A stretch of 64,000 bases of DNA from Plantago ovata (taxonomy: Eukaryota > Streptophyta > Magnoliopsida > Lamiales > Plantaginaceae): assembly GCA_028274465.1 (NCBI GenBank), contig CM051458.1:19359566-19423565 (forward strand), written 5' to 3'. Below, one piece after another: positions 1 through 10,900 of this stretch. Numbering within the stretch: position 1 is the first letter of the stretch; the number at the start of each line of letters is the position of its first letter. A program made the translations under genes and the position numbers. Below the pieces are notes generated by a model. That model was not told the origin of the DNA, did no database searches, and saw nothing but the letters and a program-made list of their open reading frames with translations.

Positions 1-667
1 GAATCCTCACAGGAACACTTATCATCCACATTTGTAATGTAGCCATGATCCCAGAGGGCCGTAGCAGACTGCTTATTCAGAGTTGGGCATTGGATTCCTT
101 CCAAAGACATGGGGCAATAAATGTGATGATAAAGTCCTGGAGTCAAAGAACGAATGGCATCACTTCGACAACTTCGGTTCCCATAGACACTTCAGTGCAG
201 AATATACATCGATGGGAGTATCCGGTGGGTTCTTCCATTGTTCAGAATCCTCCTCGAACAACTATGCGCAGTTATGGAAACATCATGGATTCGTCTAACG
301 ATCCGTTCCGTGGTTGTGGGATCGACTCACACTTGCTCTAACAAGTATAACCTCCACGCATACCAGTCTCAATTGCCTCATTCAGACCCCTACATCCGAG
401 GTGAGCTTCGATTAGGGAGAATTTGGGATAGATGATAATTCACATAGTTTCCACTAAATATGTGATCAGTCATCTATCCACAAGGGACATGTTTGATATC
501 TATACAGACCAACCAAATAAAGATATGACATGTTGTATGCCTGATGTAATATATAAATATGTTTGTAAACATAAACATGGATAAACAAACATATAATATA
601 TTACGTTGACTGTGTAATAGTGCATTTTCCCTTAATAAAGGTTGTCTCTAGAACATACATACTATCG
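1..667 (-). repeat. Partial LTR of a Copia-1-related retrotransposon (minus strand)
   Basis: Read on the minus strand, this follows the first part of the Copia-1 LTR at 4301-4985 closely but with clear divergence. Shared landmarks are the GATAGT start (near 667), CTAGAGACA, ATTACACAG-TCAACGTAATAT, GGATAGATGA, CATCTATCCCAAA, GTGGAGGTTATACTTGTT and ACTGCGCATAGTTGTTCGA. The LTR continues past the window edge, so I cannot tell a solo LTR from part of a full element. It is inverted relative to Copia-1A and Copia-1B and is an older or different family member. No coding capacity is expected; the short open frames here are chance. Confidence 0.85.
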
Positions 668-1394
668 TCTTCGACCCACTCTAATTTACCCTCTTTGTCA
701 TTTAGGACGTCCTATTAGAAATTACTCATTCCAAAAATGAAAACCTTTTATTAGTTTTTTATTGTACTAACAACTCCTATTAATCACATTAAACAACAAA
801 AACACACTCTCTCTCTCCTTCACTTGTTTCACGCTAATAAAGAAAATTCAGTCCTACGCCTAATATTATAATGCTAAAGTAATGATTCCTTAAAATTTGT
901 GTTTTAAAGGAAATGGGTAAATATAAAGGGGACGTATTTGATTAGTAGTACAAGTGTATAACCTAACATTTGTCCTTCTCACATCATTTTATAAGACCGT
1001 CTCATTAAAAACTGTTAGACCGAATAATTGATAATTCGAAGATACATATTAGTTAATATAAATGGATTAAATAAAAAAAGACAAATGGAAAGTATTAAAC
1101 AAATCGCCTTTTAACAATAAAAATCGAGGTATGTGCTTACACAGTTTCCTTAAATCAATTACGCCCTCTCACTTATGGTGCTTAGAGACGTCGAGCGCTT
1201 GTTTCCAAGAATACAACGATTCACTAAAAGTACTAGCCGCACAACCTAGTAGTTTTTGGCAAACTACAACTTTCAAGTTTATGCAAAGGAGGAAGAACAG
1301 TGAGGAGAAGAAGAGAGAGGCTTCTTTTCGTGTGTTATTTCTCACTGATTCTTTCAATTAATGACCTTTATATAGTTGAAGAACTAAGGTATAA
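668..1394. other. Unassigned AT-rich stretch
   Basis: I recognise no gene or repeat. A 76-codon frame on plus (1131-1361) and a 62-codon frame on minus (1169-1357) overlap each other, and neither has a recognisable domain. The stretch lies outside the tandem duplication, between the LTR fragment and the SINE. Confidence 0.4.
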
Positions 1395-1576
1395 TAGCTT
1401 TTTTTTTTTCTAAACGACAAATATTACAACTACTCCTACACTTATTAAAACTATACAAACTTGCTAAACCACCTGATTTCTCCATATCTAAACATACCTT
1501 ATAACCCCGTCACCACCAGGGATTGAACCATTCACCTCTCCTTCAATATTCAAACTCCTTACCGCTGCACCACCTT
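1395..1576 (-). mobile_element. tRNA-derived SINE
   Basis: On the minus strand it starts near ATAAGGTGGTGCAGCGG, has an A-box-like GGTGCAGCGGTAAGG (1571-1557) and a canonical B box GGTTCAATCCC (1529-1519), and ends in an A-run (T-run 1399-1409 on plus). This is the layout of a plant tRNA-derived SINE of about 180 bp transcribed by RNA polymerase III. It is not a tRNA gene, because the acceptor and anticodon stems are not formed. A second copy of the same 3' end (ATATTACAACTACTCCTACACT) occurs at about 53650-53698. I could not find a clear target-site duplication. The left breakpoint of the 11.3 kb duplication lies right at its 5' end. Confidence 0.62.
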
Positions 1577-1580
1577 ATGA

Positions 1581-2229
1581 CACCCTATAAACCGTTAACT
1601 ACTAACGTAAGATTTAATTACAAAATCAAATATCCAAAATAAATTGTTAATGATAGTAATGCTAGTAAAAATTTAAAAATGTACTTATGGGTAGACGGGT
1701 TGAGGGATTGTAACTACTTAGACCATAAATATCAGCCACCACCCACCACCCATCCCACTATCCAATTTCAAATAAAAAATTAATTTCTCTCTCATACACA
1801 TACCCCATCCTTCAACCAACCCACCACAACACCAAAAACAACATTTATCCATGACCACCTACCATCCAATCAATTCAATTTATTTATTTTTTATTTTCTT
1901 ATTATCATTTAATAATTATAATATAATAATTATATATTATTATAAAATTACTGTATTAATCTAGAAAAGTTCTCTAATTTTCCGAAATAACAAATTAAAC
2001 ATTATTATATTAATAAAGTACAACCATTACTAAAGGAAAAAAATTAATATTATAATATTTTTATAAATTGATTACAACGAAAAATATGAAATGCAGAATT
2101 ATGAAAAACCGAAATAAAAATACATATTTAGTCCTCCTCATTGAAATTCTCCCATATGTGCTCAATCAAGTCGTTCATAAGTTCCTTGTGCGCCTCTCTG
2201 TTCCGAAGTTGATCCCTGTTAGTCATATA
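1581..2229 (-). other. 3' flank of Harbinger copy A, AT-rich noncoding
   Basis: Lies downstream of the transposase (minus strand) and is repeated at 12874-13520. It holds a C-rich ACCACCCACC tract near 1735 and AT-rich low-complexity runs. The left terminal inverted repeat of the Harbinger element should be here, but I could not pair any segment convincingly with the right side near 26400. No gene is seen. Confidence 0.5.
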
Positions 2230-3439
2230 CTAGGCAACACTTGCAATTCGTTCCGTGGAGAAGTTGAAAATGGGATCCACATAGCCTTCTTCAGGCTCTT
2301 CTTGGTTGACCTGTCTCGTCCGATCATTCATAAATTCTTTGGGATCGGTATAGTTCAGATAAGTGTCTCTTTCATCCTCCACTATCATATTGTGCATGAT
2401 GATACACGCATGCATAATTGTTCCCATGGCATGTCGATCCCATAGAAAACATGGATTTTTTATAAATGCGAATCGAGCTTGTAGAACACCAAATGCTCGT
2501 TCAACATCTTTCCTAACAGACTCTTGATGTTGAGCAAATAACTTGTGCTTACGGACAATAAGAGACTTGATAGATTTGACAAATGCAGCCCATGCTGGAT
2601 ATATGCCATCAGTGAGGTAATACCCCATATTTCTTTGTCGGCCGTTAATGGTGTAATTGACTTTCGGTGCACGGCCTGCTAAAATATCATCGAAAATAGG
2701 TGATTTGTTTAGCACATTAATATCATTGTTTCCAAAAAATGATCCATAGGTCTTCGGATGCAACAGCTTCCAAAATAATCGTTGGTTTCCCACTTCTTCC
2801 TTGATACTGCCCTGCCCAAGCAGTCGGACAATTTTTCCATTCCCAGTGCATGCAATCAATACTTCCCATCGTGCCCGGAAATCCACGTTCTTCACCAATG
2901 TGTAGTAGTCGCGCCATGTCTTCTAGTGTTGGATGTCTAAGGTATTCATTCCCAAAGTTGGTAACTACGCCTTCTGCAAACTTCATAACTGATTTTCTTA
3001 TCACTTGTTCGCTCATTCGAAGGCACTCGTCATGCAAATCTGGTGATGTTCCGTAGGCTAAAACTCTTATAGCACCAGTACATTTTTTGATCAAAGACAT
3101 ACCTAGCCGACCAGTGGCATCACGCTTCTGCTGAAAATATTCATCGGAACTTAGTGCCTCCATTATACGCTCAAAGACGTGCTTTCTCATTCGAAACCTA
3201 TGACGAAAAATATCTTCATGGTAGATTGGCATGTCTGAAAAATACATTTTGAACAGTTGTTCATGACCATCCTCACGGATTCGCTCAATATGACGCCTCT
3301 TAGCTCTAGTATTGTGGCTTGTGGGTTGTAACATGGTAGGAATTTTCATGACCACATCCTCGAGAATGCAATTAAGTGTTTGGTTTTGTTCTTCCAACTC
3401 ATCTATTTCGTTGAGACTGGAAGAAGCATCACTTGACAT
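2230..3439 (-). pseudogene. PIF/Harbinger transposase (HARBI1-like DDE nuclease), copy A, frameshifted
   Basis: Plant PIF/Harbinger transposase, a DDE-superfamily endonuclease that cuts the transposon ends. The N-terminal frame starts at ATG 3439 and runs 238 codons to 2723. It contains GSIDCMHWEW with the first catalytic Asp and AGQYQGRSGKPTIILEAVA. The second frame (from 2898) supplies FFGNNDINVLN (second Asp), the YLTDGIYPAWA block, KDVERAFGVLQARFA (catalytic Glu) and IIMHNMIVEDERD. The two frames join at about 2731-2750, where DLWI is followed directly by FFGNND. In relatives several residues lie on either side of FFG, so small deletions there shift the frame. The lesion is shared with copy B and predates the duplication. 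Length and order are otherwise typical. The element's second protein is encoded upstream on the same strand. Confidence 0.88.
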
Positions 3440-3926
3440 TATTTTTAATGTGGATACAAGGAAGAGTGAGGGGAAGTAGAAGTGTTGGAAAAGATGTAGG
3501 TGTAAGTATGGTAAAGATCACTCCCATATTTAAAGAGAGATATAGATGAATTTGAGTGGACAATGAGTTGGATCTTAGTCAACAATGAGTTTGATATGAG
3601 TCAGCAAATTGGGAGAAGCATGTGAAGTTTATAGTTTGTCTGACAGAGATGGAATCATTAAAGTTGTAGTGGAGATGAATTGACTAATGAGGAAGAAGCA
3701 TGTGAACTTTCTTGAAAAAACGAAAGTAGAATAGGCAATAGACTGATAAAGCTCATAGATTTAATTATAGCAGTACATATCAATAAGAAACAACACACCT
3801 TACATTTGAAAATAGCAAATACACCCGATTACAAACATGATTATACATAATGGAGCGAAATCAAACATAACTGAAATAATACGAAGACATAGTAATGCAT
3901 TACGACAATAAAAGACATAGCGATAA
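3440..3926 (-). other. Harbinger spacer between ORF1 and transposase
   Basis: Noncoding DNA upstream of the transposase start. It is present in all three Harbinger copies (3440-3926, 14730-15219, 24250-24738), which identifies it as internal transposon sequence. It probably contains the transposase promoter, but I see no clear TATA box or initiator. The third copy differs from A and B by scattered substitutions and small indels. Confidence 0.6.
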
Positions 3927-4300
3927 TTAAAGGTACTCCGCCAACAAGCGATTCTTGACCTGTTCTTCTTGCTCAGTTAGATTCGGTTTAGCCAACAAAG
4001 CATTCAACAAATTGACATTTAGCTTCTTTTTCTCAAATTCGACCTTCACCTCAAGTTCTTCTCACACGTGAGCCTCATTGCACGCAGCTCACTAGTAAAT
4101 TCATCCGAAATCACAGCAGTTGATGAAGATGCCACACCTTTGCCCTTCCTTCTAGCTTTTGCCGCATTTCGACCGGTAGGACGGTTTATTGTTGAAGCAC
4201 CACTCACTAGAGTATCTGGTGTACCATCATCATCATCATCATCGGTTCTTGATTTTTTTGAACTACCATTCCCTTCTTGCTCGGATTCCATTGCATCTGT
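3927..4300 (-). pseudogene. Harbinger ORF1 (SANT/NAM-associated protein), 3' part, truncated by Copia-1A
   Basis: C-terminal part of the accessory protein that acts with the Harbinger transposase in DNA binding and nuclear import. Visible blocks are the acidic run DDDDDDGTPDT and INRPTGRNAAKARRKGKG, typical of NAM-associated C-terminal regions; the stop is near 3927. The Copia-1A 5' LTR begins at 4301 and cuts the frame upstream. A 1-nt loss relative to the third copy (TTCTTCTCAC against TTCTTTCTCAC, near 4060) shifts the frame near CEKN, so the last 45 or so codons are out of frame. The same loss is in copy B, so it predates the duplication. The intact continuation is seen at 24739-25278. 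Confidence 0.8.
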
Positions 4301-6387
4301 TGATAGTGTATATGTCCTAGAGATAGTCCTTATTAAGGGCTTGGAGCCCTTATAGAGGGCATATATGTACTATTACACAGGTCAACGTAATATGATATAT
4401 GTTTGTCGTTTTAATATTGAGTATCGCTTTCATATTTATATTACACCAGGCATGCAGCATGTCGTATCTCTATTTCTGTCTGTATTGATATTAAACATGT
4501 CCCCTCGGATAGATGACCGATCACACAGATAGTGGGAGCTATGTGAGTTATCATCTATCCCAAACTCTCCCTAGTCGAGGTTCATCTCGGATGTAGGGGT
4601 CTTAATGAACCAGATGAGACTAGTATGCGTGGAGGTTATACTTGTTGGAGCAAGTGTGAGCCGATCCCACAGCCACGGAACGGATTGTTGGACAATCGAG
4701 AAACGTTCCCATAACTGCGCATAGTTGTTCGAAGAAGGATTATCGAACAATGGAAGTACCCACCGGACACTCCCATCGATGTATACTCTACACCGAAGTG
4801 TCTATGGGAACCGGTGAGTTGTCGAAGTGATGCCAGTCGTCCTTTGGACTTACAGGACTTTATCATCACATTTGTTGCCCCATATCCTTGGTGGACCCGT
4901 CGATGTCAGCTCTGAATAAGCAGTTGACCTAAGACACGATCCAGGATTATGGCTACATACAAATGGGGATGATAAGTGATTCTGTGAAGGATTCATCTCT
5001 CAAGTGTAGCACAGGAGAGTACTGCTCATAGTCTGCATAGTTGTGTTGGTAAAGTCACTGGCCAGTGCAAATGATATATTATGATGGTCATAAGTATATC
5101 TTAACCAAGCAACTCCCTGAGACGCCCGTGGATGTATTATTGGGATAGATACTTCATCGATCCTAGATACATTCGAGCAAGTCAGATGAAGGGACTTTAC
5201 CATCGCCGCGTTGAGCGCAACTGGCTTCGCAACGAAAGGGTTAGCTTTGAGAAACCTCTCAAACGTCCTCATGTATTAATATTGCAAATGGAACCGTCTA
5301 GGAATTCCATGTTGCCTAGTCTAGGACTTGCTTAATACGATGAGGCCCTATGGGTCACACTATGTGGTGATTCAGCCTATCAGAATATATCCTTGAAGAT
5401 GGAATCGCAATTAATTTGGAATTAATTGTGATTGATGGATTATAATTGATTCGAAATTAATTATAATATATGGTGGCTCAATTAATGATTTGGAATTATT
5501 AATTGAATTGGCTAATTAATTGTATTTTATGTAAATACAATTAAAGATTATATTTTGGAAATATAATAGAGGTTTGATTTGAAAGGATATGTTAGTTTGA
5601 AATTAACATATGCACTTGGGAAAAATCTAATAGGAGTTTGAATTGCCTTAGAACTATAAGTGGGTCCTAAAATCGGGACCCACCTATCGTCCGTGGGAGA
5701 GCGCGCGCGCGCGTGGATGGATAGGGGAAGGAGTTTGACTCCTTCCTCTAGTAGAAGTCCAAGGGATAAGTTAGATTTTCCTGAATGAGTTTTAATTTGA
5801 TTGGGAATGAATCTAGACTTGATATTGGTTTCCTTGTGCGATAAGAATTAGATTCTTATTCCTTTACGAAGTCTAATTGCTTATGCTTTAGGCTTCTATT
5901 TGACTACTATATATAGTAGACTATTAGAGAGCTTTTGACACAGACTTGAATAGACTTTCACAGTTATTCTACCCAGTTTTCTTAGAGAAAATAAAAAGCT
6001 CTCCCCTCCTCTATAAGCCTCCACGCGCGCGCCACCTCTGCCGGAGGAATCGCCGCCCCGTCTTCTTGGTCACACAACGAATATCCTAGCATTCTTTCGA
6101 TAGGTTGTTCATCCGTGGATACCAAGGTTGAGGTTCTAGGAGCTGGAAACTAACTCTTATTGTCTTGCAGATAATCAGAGTATTGCAGATATCTTCGACT
6201 TCGATGAAGGAGAAGATACACAGGAATATTACGAAGACTTGGAAGCTGCTTTGGAAGTAAGGTTAGTCTTCTAATTGACGTGTTTATATATATACGACAT
6301 ATACATAATTAATTAACCTGTATGTTAAGAAAAATTTTGAAATTCCGCTGCGTACCCTAGGGGTAACTCTGACCATATTTTCTTACA
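4301..6387 (+). repeat. Copia-1A 5' LTR
   Basis: Starts TGATAGTGTATATGTCC and ends TTTCTTACA one base before the primer-binding site, about 2087 bp. The start is fixed by alignment with the 3' LTR at 12199; the bases just before the shared stretch differ between the two. It contains a GC alternating run (GCGCGCGCGCG, near 5700) and a TATATATAG element near 5920 that may be the promoter TATA box. The RNA start would follow about 30 bases downstream (inference). Confidence 0.85.
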
Positions 6388-6388
6388 G

Positions 6389-6401
6389 TGGTATCAGAGC
6401 C
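6389..6401 (+). promoter_or_regulatory. Copia-1A primer-binding site
   Basis: TGGTATCAGAGCC is complementary to the 3' end of plant initiator tRNA-Met, the usual primer of Ty1/copia reverse transcription. It lies one base after the 5' LTR. Confidence 0.92.
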
Positions 6402-6558
6402 AAGTTAATTGATTACGTATATACGTATATATATTGTATGATTTTGTAGATATGTGCATGCAATTGATTCTATGATTAATTCGATTTTAAAGTTTTGTTT
6501 TTATATAAATTTAGAATTTATATTTTAAAAAAAAAAAATATATATATATATATAATTT

Positions 6559-6762
6559 ATGAACGGGCCGCCGGCGCGACGCAGGCGGCGGGCGCCTACG
6601 GCGCTGCAGGCTCCGTGCCCGCGTGCCGCGGGCACCCGGGTACCTGCACGCAGGTACCCGGCCTGCGGACGCAGGCGCCTGCACCCGCGGCGCCGGTGCC
6701 CGCGTGCTACGGGCGCCGGTCGCCCGGGGCCGCAGGCACCGTGGGGACGCCGTCCCATGTTT
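6559..6762 (+). promoter_or_regulatory. GC-rich structured block in Copia-1A leader
   Basis: About 200 bp of very GC-rich sequence in AT-rich surroundings, between primer site and gag. Three perfect inverted repeats follow each other without gaps: 6615-6635 (GTGCCCGC / GCGGGCAC), 6636-6661 (CCGGGTACCTGC / GCAGGTACCCGG, 2-nt spacer) and 6661-6676 (GCCTGCG / CGCAGGC). Another possible stem pairs GCCGCC at 6567 with GGCGGC at 6584. Open frames here exist on both strands and are best seen as a by-product of GC content. The block is repeated in copy B at about 17854-18057. Confidence 0.7.
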
Positions 6763-7250
6763 TAATAAAAATATATATTTTTCGGGTTAGACCCAAAATC
6801 GAATTTTAAAAATTTTGAGGATTGAATTTTATATTTGGAATATAAATATGATTTAATTATAATTGTTTTTTAACTAGAGGGGTTAAATTTAATTAGTATA
6901 AAGTTAAAGGGCTTATCGTGATTTATCAATTTATTATTTATTGCAAATTAGTCCTTTTACTTTTGAATTTTAGATTTAACACCTCCAAGGTTTTAAAATT
7001 ACTATTAAGTCCTTCGGGTTTTCGAAAATTGCTACTTGGTCAATAGAATTTTCGATTTTTCAATCTTTTCCAAATTTTCAATTATTTCATAGAGATTATA
7101 AGTATGGGATTATAATTTTCATAATGAAATTATGAAATTATTTGTCATCCACATAGGCTACTACTTATTTCATATGCTCGATATGCTATTGTTTGACAAT
7201 GCATGTTTAAATACCAAGTATTTTTCTTTCCGTTCGACTACTATGCATGC

Positions 7251-7402
7251 GAGGGTAGGCGGCGCCCTCTTATATGTCGGACCGCATATTTATGTATGGG
7301 TAGGCGACACCCATTATGTGCTTGCCGCGTTTAGAACTAGAATGGATAGGCGGCATCCATTACGTGTAGACCGTTCATGCATGATGGGTAGGCGGCGCCC
7401 TT
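7251..7402 (+). promoter_or_regulatory. Four-hairpin array with conserved AGGCGRC loop (Copia-1A leader)
   Basis: Four hairpins spaced about 42-46 nt each present a 7-nt loop. HP1 7251-7269 has stem GAGGGT/GCCCTC (one G-T pair), loop AGGCGGC. HP2 7296-7314 has ATGGGT/ACCCAT, loop AGGCGAC. HP3 7342-7360 has ATGGAT/ATCCAT, loop AGGCGGC. HP4 7386-7400 has GGGT/GCCC, loop AGGCGGC. Stem sequences differ but stay complementary, while the loop is nearly constant, as expected for selected RNA structure. The array lies between primer site and gag, where retroelements keep packaging and dimerisation signals. That function is inference. The same array is in copy B. Confidence 0.75.
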
Positions 7403-7963
7403 ATTTGTTTGTAGATGACTGATAACAACCCTCAAGCTACAAGCCCCAACCAATATAAGTACATAAATATATATATGTATGTATTTCTGAGATGCTTTCC
7501 ATAGGGTGCTTTAATTCTGAACTTTCATTGCGTTTTCTTGTATTGGCGACCTCGTCTTACAGACTCGCAGTGATCGTCAGATTAGAGTAAGCCTATGGTT
7601 ATGACTTACTGCATATTGTATCTAGCGACCTCGATAGGTACAGTATGTAGGGCATCGGGTTAAATTAGATTTAACAACCAAGAGTTGCGTGACGCAATTG
7701 GATAGTCCTACCGGTCATATTATGCTATGCGACCAGCCCCCGTTGGAGTATAGCATAGTATGGATTTGGATCTTGGCCAATACGGTAACTTGTTGGACAT
7801 TACCCGTATGCTTGTTGTGGGGGAAAGCATATGTGAGAATAGTGGGAGCTAAACAGCTAAAGGACCTTGTTGTTTAGTTATGTTGACTGTGTATTTAGAA
7901 ATAATATTTCAATAGTTGATTTATTATTTTCGTTCTATATTATTTCTCCTTAGGATATTAGAA

Positions 7964-10900
7964 ATGGCGAGTATCTCGCTCCGTGCTGTCTTAGAGAAGC
8001 AAATTTTGACCGGAACAAAGTTCCTAGATTGGATCAGGAATATACGTTTGGTGCTGAGGTACGAAAAGATTGAGTACGTCTTGGACGAGGTCATTCCCGT
8101 GTGCCCCGAAAATCAGAGTGCCGATCAGGTTGCTGCTTGGAATCAAGCCAACAAGGCAAAGTATGATAAGCATCTTGAGGATGCTAGATCCGCGCAGTGT
8201 ATTATGCTGGCGGCAATGAGCAATGAGCTGCAAAGACAACATGAAAGCATGTTGCCGTATGAGATGCTGAAGCATCTTGAGTCGCTCTTTAAGACGACAG
8301 CTAGAAGTGTTGAATTTGATTTGATCAAAGAGATACACAGATGCAAGCTCAGTGAAGGAGGGAACATGTCTGAGCATGTTCTCAAAATGATTGGTCTCTT
8401 TGAAAAGCTTGTCGATGCCGGCGTTAAGCTAGAGAACAAGATCATGGTGATCTTTGTCCTTCAATCATTGCCGAGTTCGTATTCGCAGTTCATCATTAAT
8501 TACACGATGAATGCGAAGGATGTGACACTGCCTGAACTTCATAATATGCTGAAGACATATGATCAAACTCTTCCTAAGAAGGAAAAGTCGATCATGCTTG
8601 TTGGGCAACCGTCTAACCCAAACCCGAGAAACAAAGGTGCTAAGGGTAAGGGAAAGTTGGCAGCCAAGGCTAACACTTGGAGTGATAAGCATAAGCGTCC
8701 GAACCAGAAAAGGAAGTTCAAGAGAAGCGGAACGGTACGCACAGATGAATGTCTTTTCTGTAAGCAGAAAGGACATTGGAAGAAGGATTGCCCTAAGCTT
8801 AGGGCAGATCAAGCTAAGAAGCCATCGGCTTCTGGCTCAGGTATGTTTGTTATTGAAATGAACATGACTACTTTTGACTCCAATGGTTGGGTATTAGATA
8901 CAGCCTGTGGCTCACACATTTGTAATAATGTGCAGGAGCTAATTGATCACAGGCTAGTCAAGCAAGGTGAAATCGACTTGCATGTTGGGAACGGCAATCC
9001 AGTTGAAGCCAAACGCGTTGGACGCAACAAGATAGATTTACCTTCGGGACAATGTTTAGAACTTGATAATGTTTATTTTGTTCCATCCATTGTCAGAAAT
9101 ATTATTTTCATTCCATTCTTAAACAATATGGGTTTTTCCTTTCGATTTGCGAATAATACTTGTTATTTTTCATTAAATGATCAGTATTATGGAAAAGCTC
9201 GCTTGGTGAATGGTTTATATATTTTGCAAAGTAGTCTACCTTTATTTCAAATACATAACAAACAACCGTCTTCAAGTAGGAAGAATAATCCATCTTATCT
9301 ATGGCATTGTCGGCTAGGCCATATCAATGAAACACGGATTCAAAGACTAAGGAAGTTGGACTACTTAGAACCATTTGATTTTGAATCTTATGGTACATGC
9401 GAATCATGTGTTAAGGGTAAGATGACGAACAAACCTTTTGATGGACAAGGTGTTCGTGCCACTCGCTGCTTAGAGCTCATACATACCGATGTATGTGGAC
9501 CTTTTAAAGTCCATGCGCGTGGGGGTTATCCTTACTTCGTTACCTTTACTGACGATTTCTCAAGGTATGGATATATTTATCTTATGAAGAATAAATCCGA
9601 GACCTTTGGGAAATTAAAGGAGTTTAGGAATGAGGTCGAGAATGAATTGAACCTGAGGATAGTCACTCTTCGATCAGATCGAGGAGGTGAATACCTTAGA
9701 GAAGAATTTATCGACTACTTGAAGGAAAATGGAATTCAATCACAATGGACTCCTCCTGGAACACCACAGTTAAATGGTGTGTCTGAGAGGAGGAATCGAA
9801 CCCTGTTGGACATGGTAAGATCAATGATTGGATTCTCGACTCTTCCAAAATATTTGTGGGGATATGCACTACAAACTGCAATCTACATTCTGAACCGTGT
9901 ACCATCTAAATCAGTGGAGAAAACTCCCTATGAGTTATGGAAGGGAAAGAAGCCCTCACTGGGCTATCGTAGACCTTGGGGCTGTCCTGCGATAGTCAAA
10001 CTGATGCTCACTGATAAGTTAGATGCCAAGGGTGTCAAAGTATATTTCATAGGCTATCCTCGTCAGACGAGAGGCTATGAATTCTATCATGCTGAAGATC
10101 ACAAGGTGATCGTATCTAGAAACGTCAAGTTTTTAGAAGCTGAATACCTCGAAGAAGAGAGGTTAGATGACATGATAGAACTTGAAGAAATTCAAGACTT
10201 TGACACGCGCGAACATGAGTTCTCTAAATCTTCTGATTTGGACTCAAGTTCAGTGGGAGCTTTTGAAGCAGACAAGGGTGATGATATGACACTTGCTAGG
10301 CATGTCATAGTCAGTGGGAGTCCTGTGATTAGATCAACAGTTGAAACCACACCAATAGAACCCGTTGTCAACCAACCTGTGCAACAAGTTGCACAAGAGC
10401 AGCCTCACGCAAGGGAACAGGGTCGCGCCCAGCGACCAGCTGCATCAGTACCCACTAATAATGTTCGTGTTACACGAAGCCAGAAAAGAAAAGCACCAGA
10501 ACAAGTCGAGCTCCGTAGGTCGAAGAGGATCCTAAAAGGACCTCAGAAGCAAAGCCTTATGATAGAAGACATCACTGAACTTGATGTCGGCTTATCAGAT
10601 CGAGAAGATCCCGAGACCTACAAAGAGGCAATAATTGATATTGACTCAGACAAATGGCAAGAGGCCATGGAATTAGAAATGGATTCAATGTACCAGAACA
10701 AAGTTTGGAACTTGGTAGACTTGCCCCAAGGGGTTAGACCTATTGGGTGCAAATGGGTCTTTAAACGAAAGACAGATGCCGATGGCAAGGTACAAACGCA
10801 CAAAGCTAGGCTTGTGGCAAAAGGCTACACGCAAAGGTATGGCATCGATTACGATGAAACCTTTTCACCGGTAGCAAAATTGAAGTCCATTCGAATTCTA

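Noticed and set aside
1131-1361. Small protein-coding gene
   Set aside because: Overlapping frames on both strands, no recognisable domain or splice context.
1395-1576. tRNA gene
   Set aside because: A and B boxes are present but no cloverleaf with acceptor and anticodon stems can be formed; A-tail fits a SINE.
4068-4355. Plus-strand open frames opposite Harbinger ORF1 (also 15361-15648 and 24767-25090)
   Set aside because: Antisense shadows of the ORF1 frame; Ser-rich because of the acidic run on the other strand.
6495-6809. Open frames of 68-104 codons on both strands in the GC-rich leader block
   Set aside because: Ala/Arg/Pro/Gly-rich on all frames, no domain, located between primer site and gag; explained by GC content of a structured RNA region.
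7251-7402. CRISPR-like array (regular repeats of about 45 nt)
   Set aside because: Plant retrotransposon leader; repeats are hairpins with varying stems, no identical repeats with unique spacers and no cas genes.
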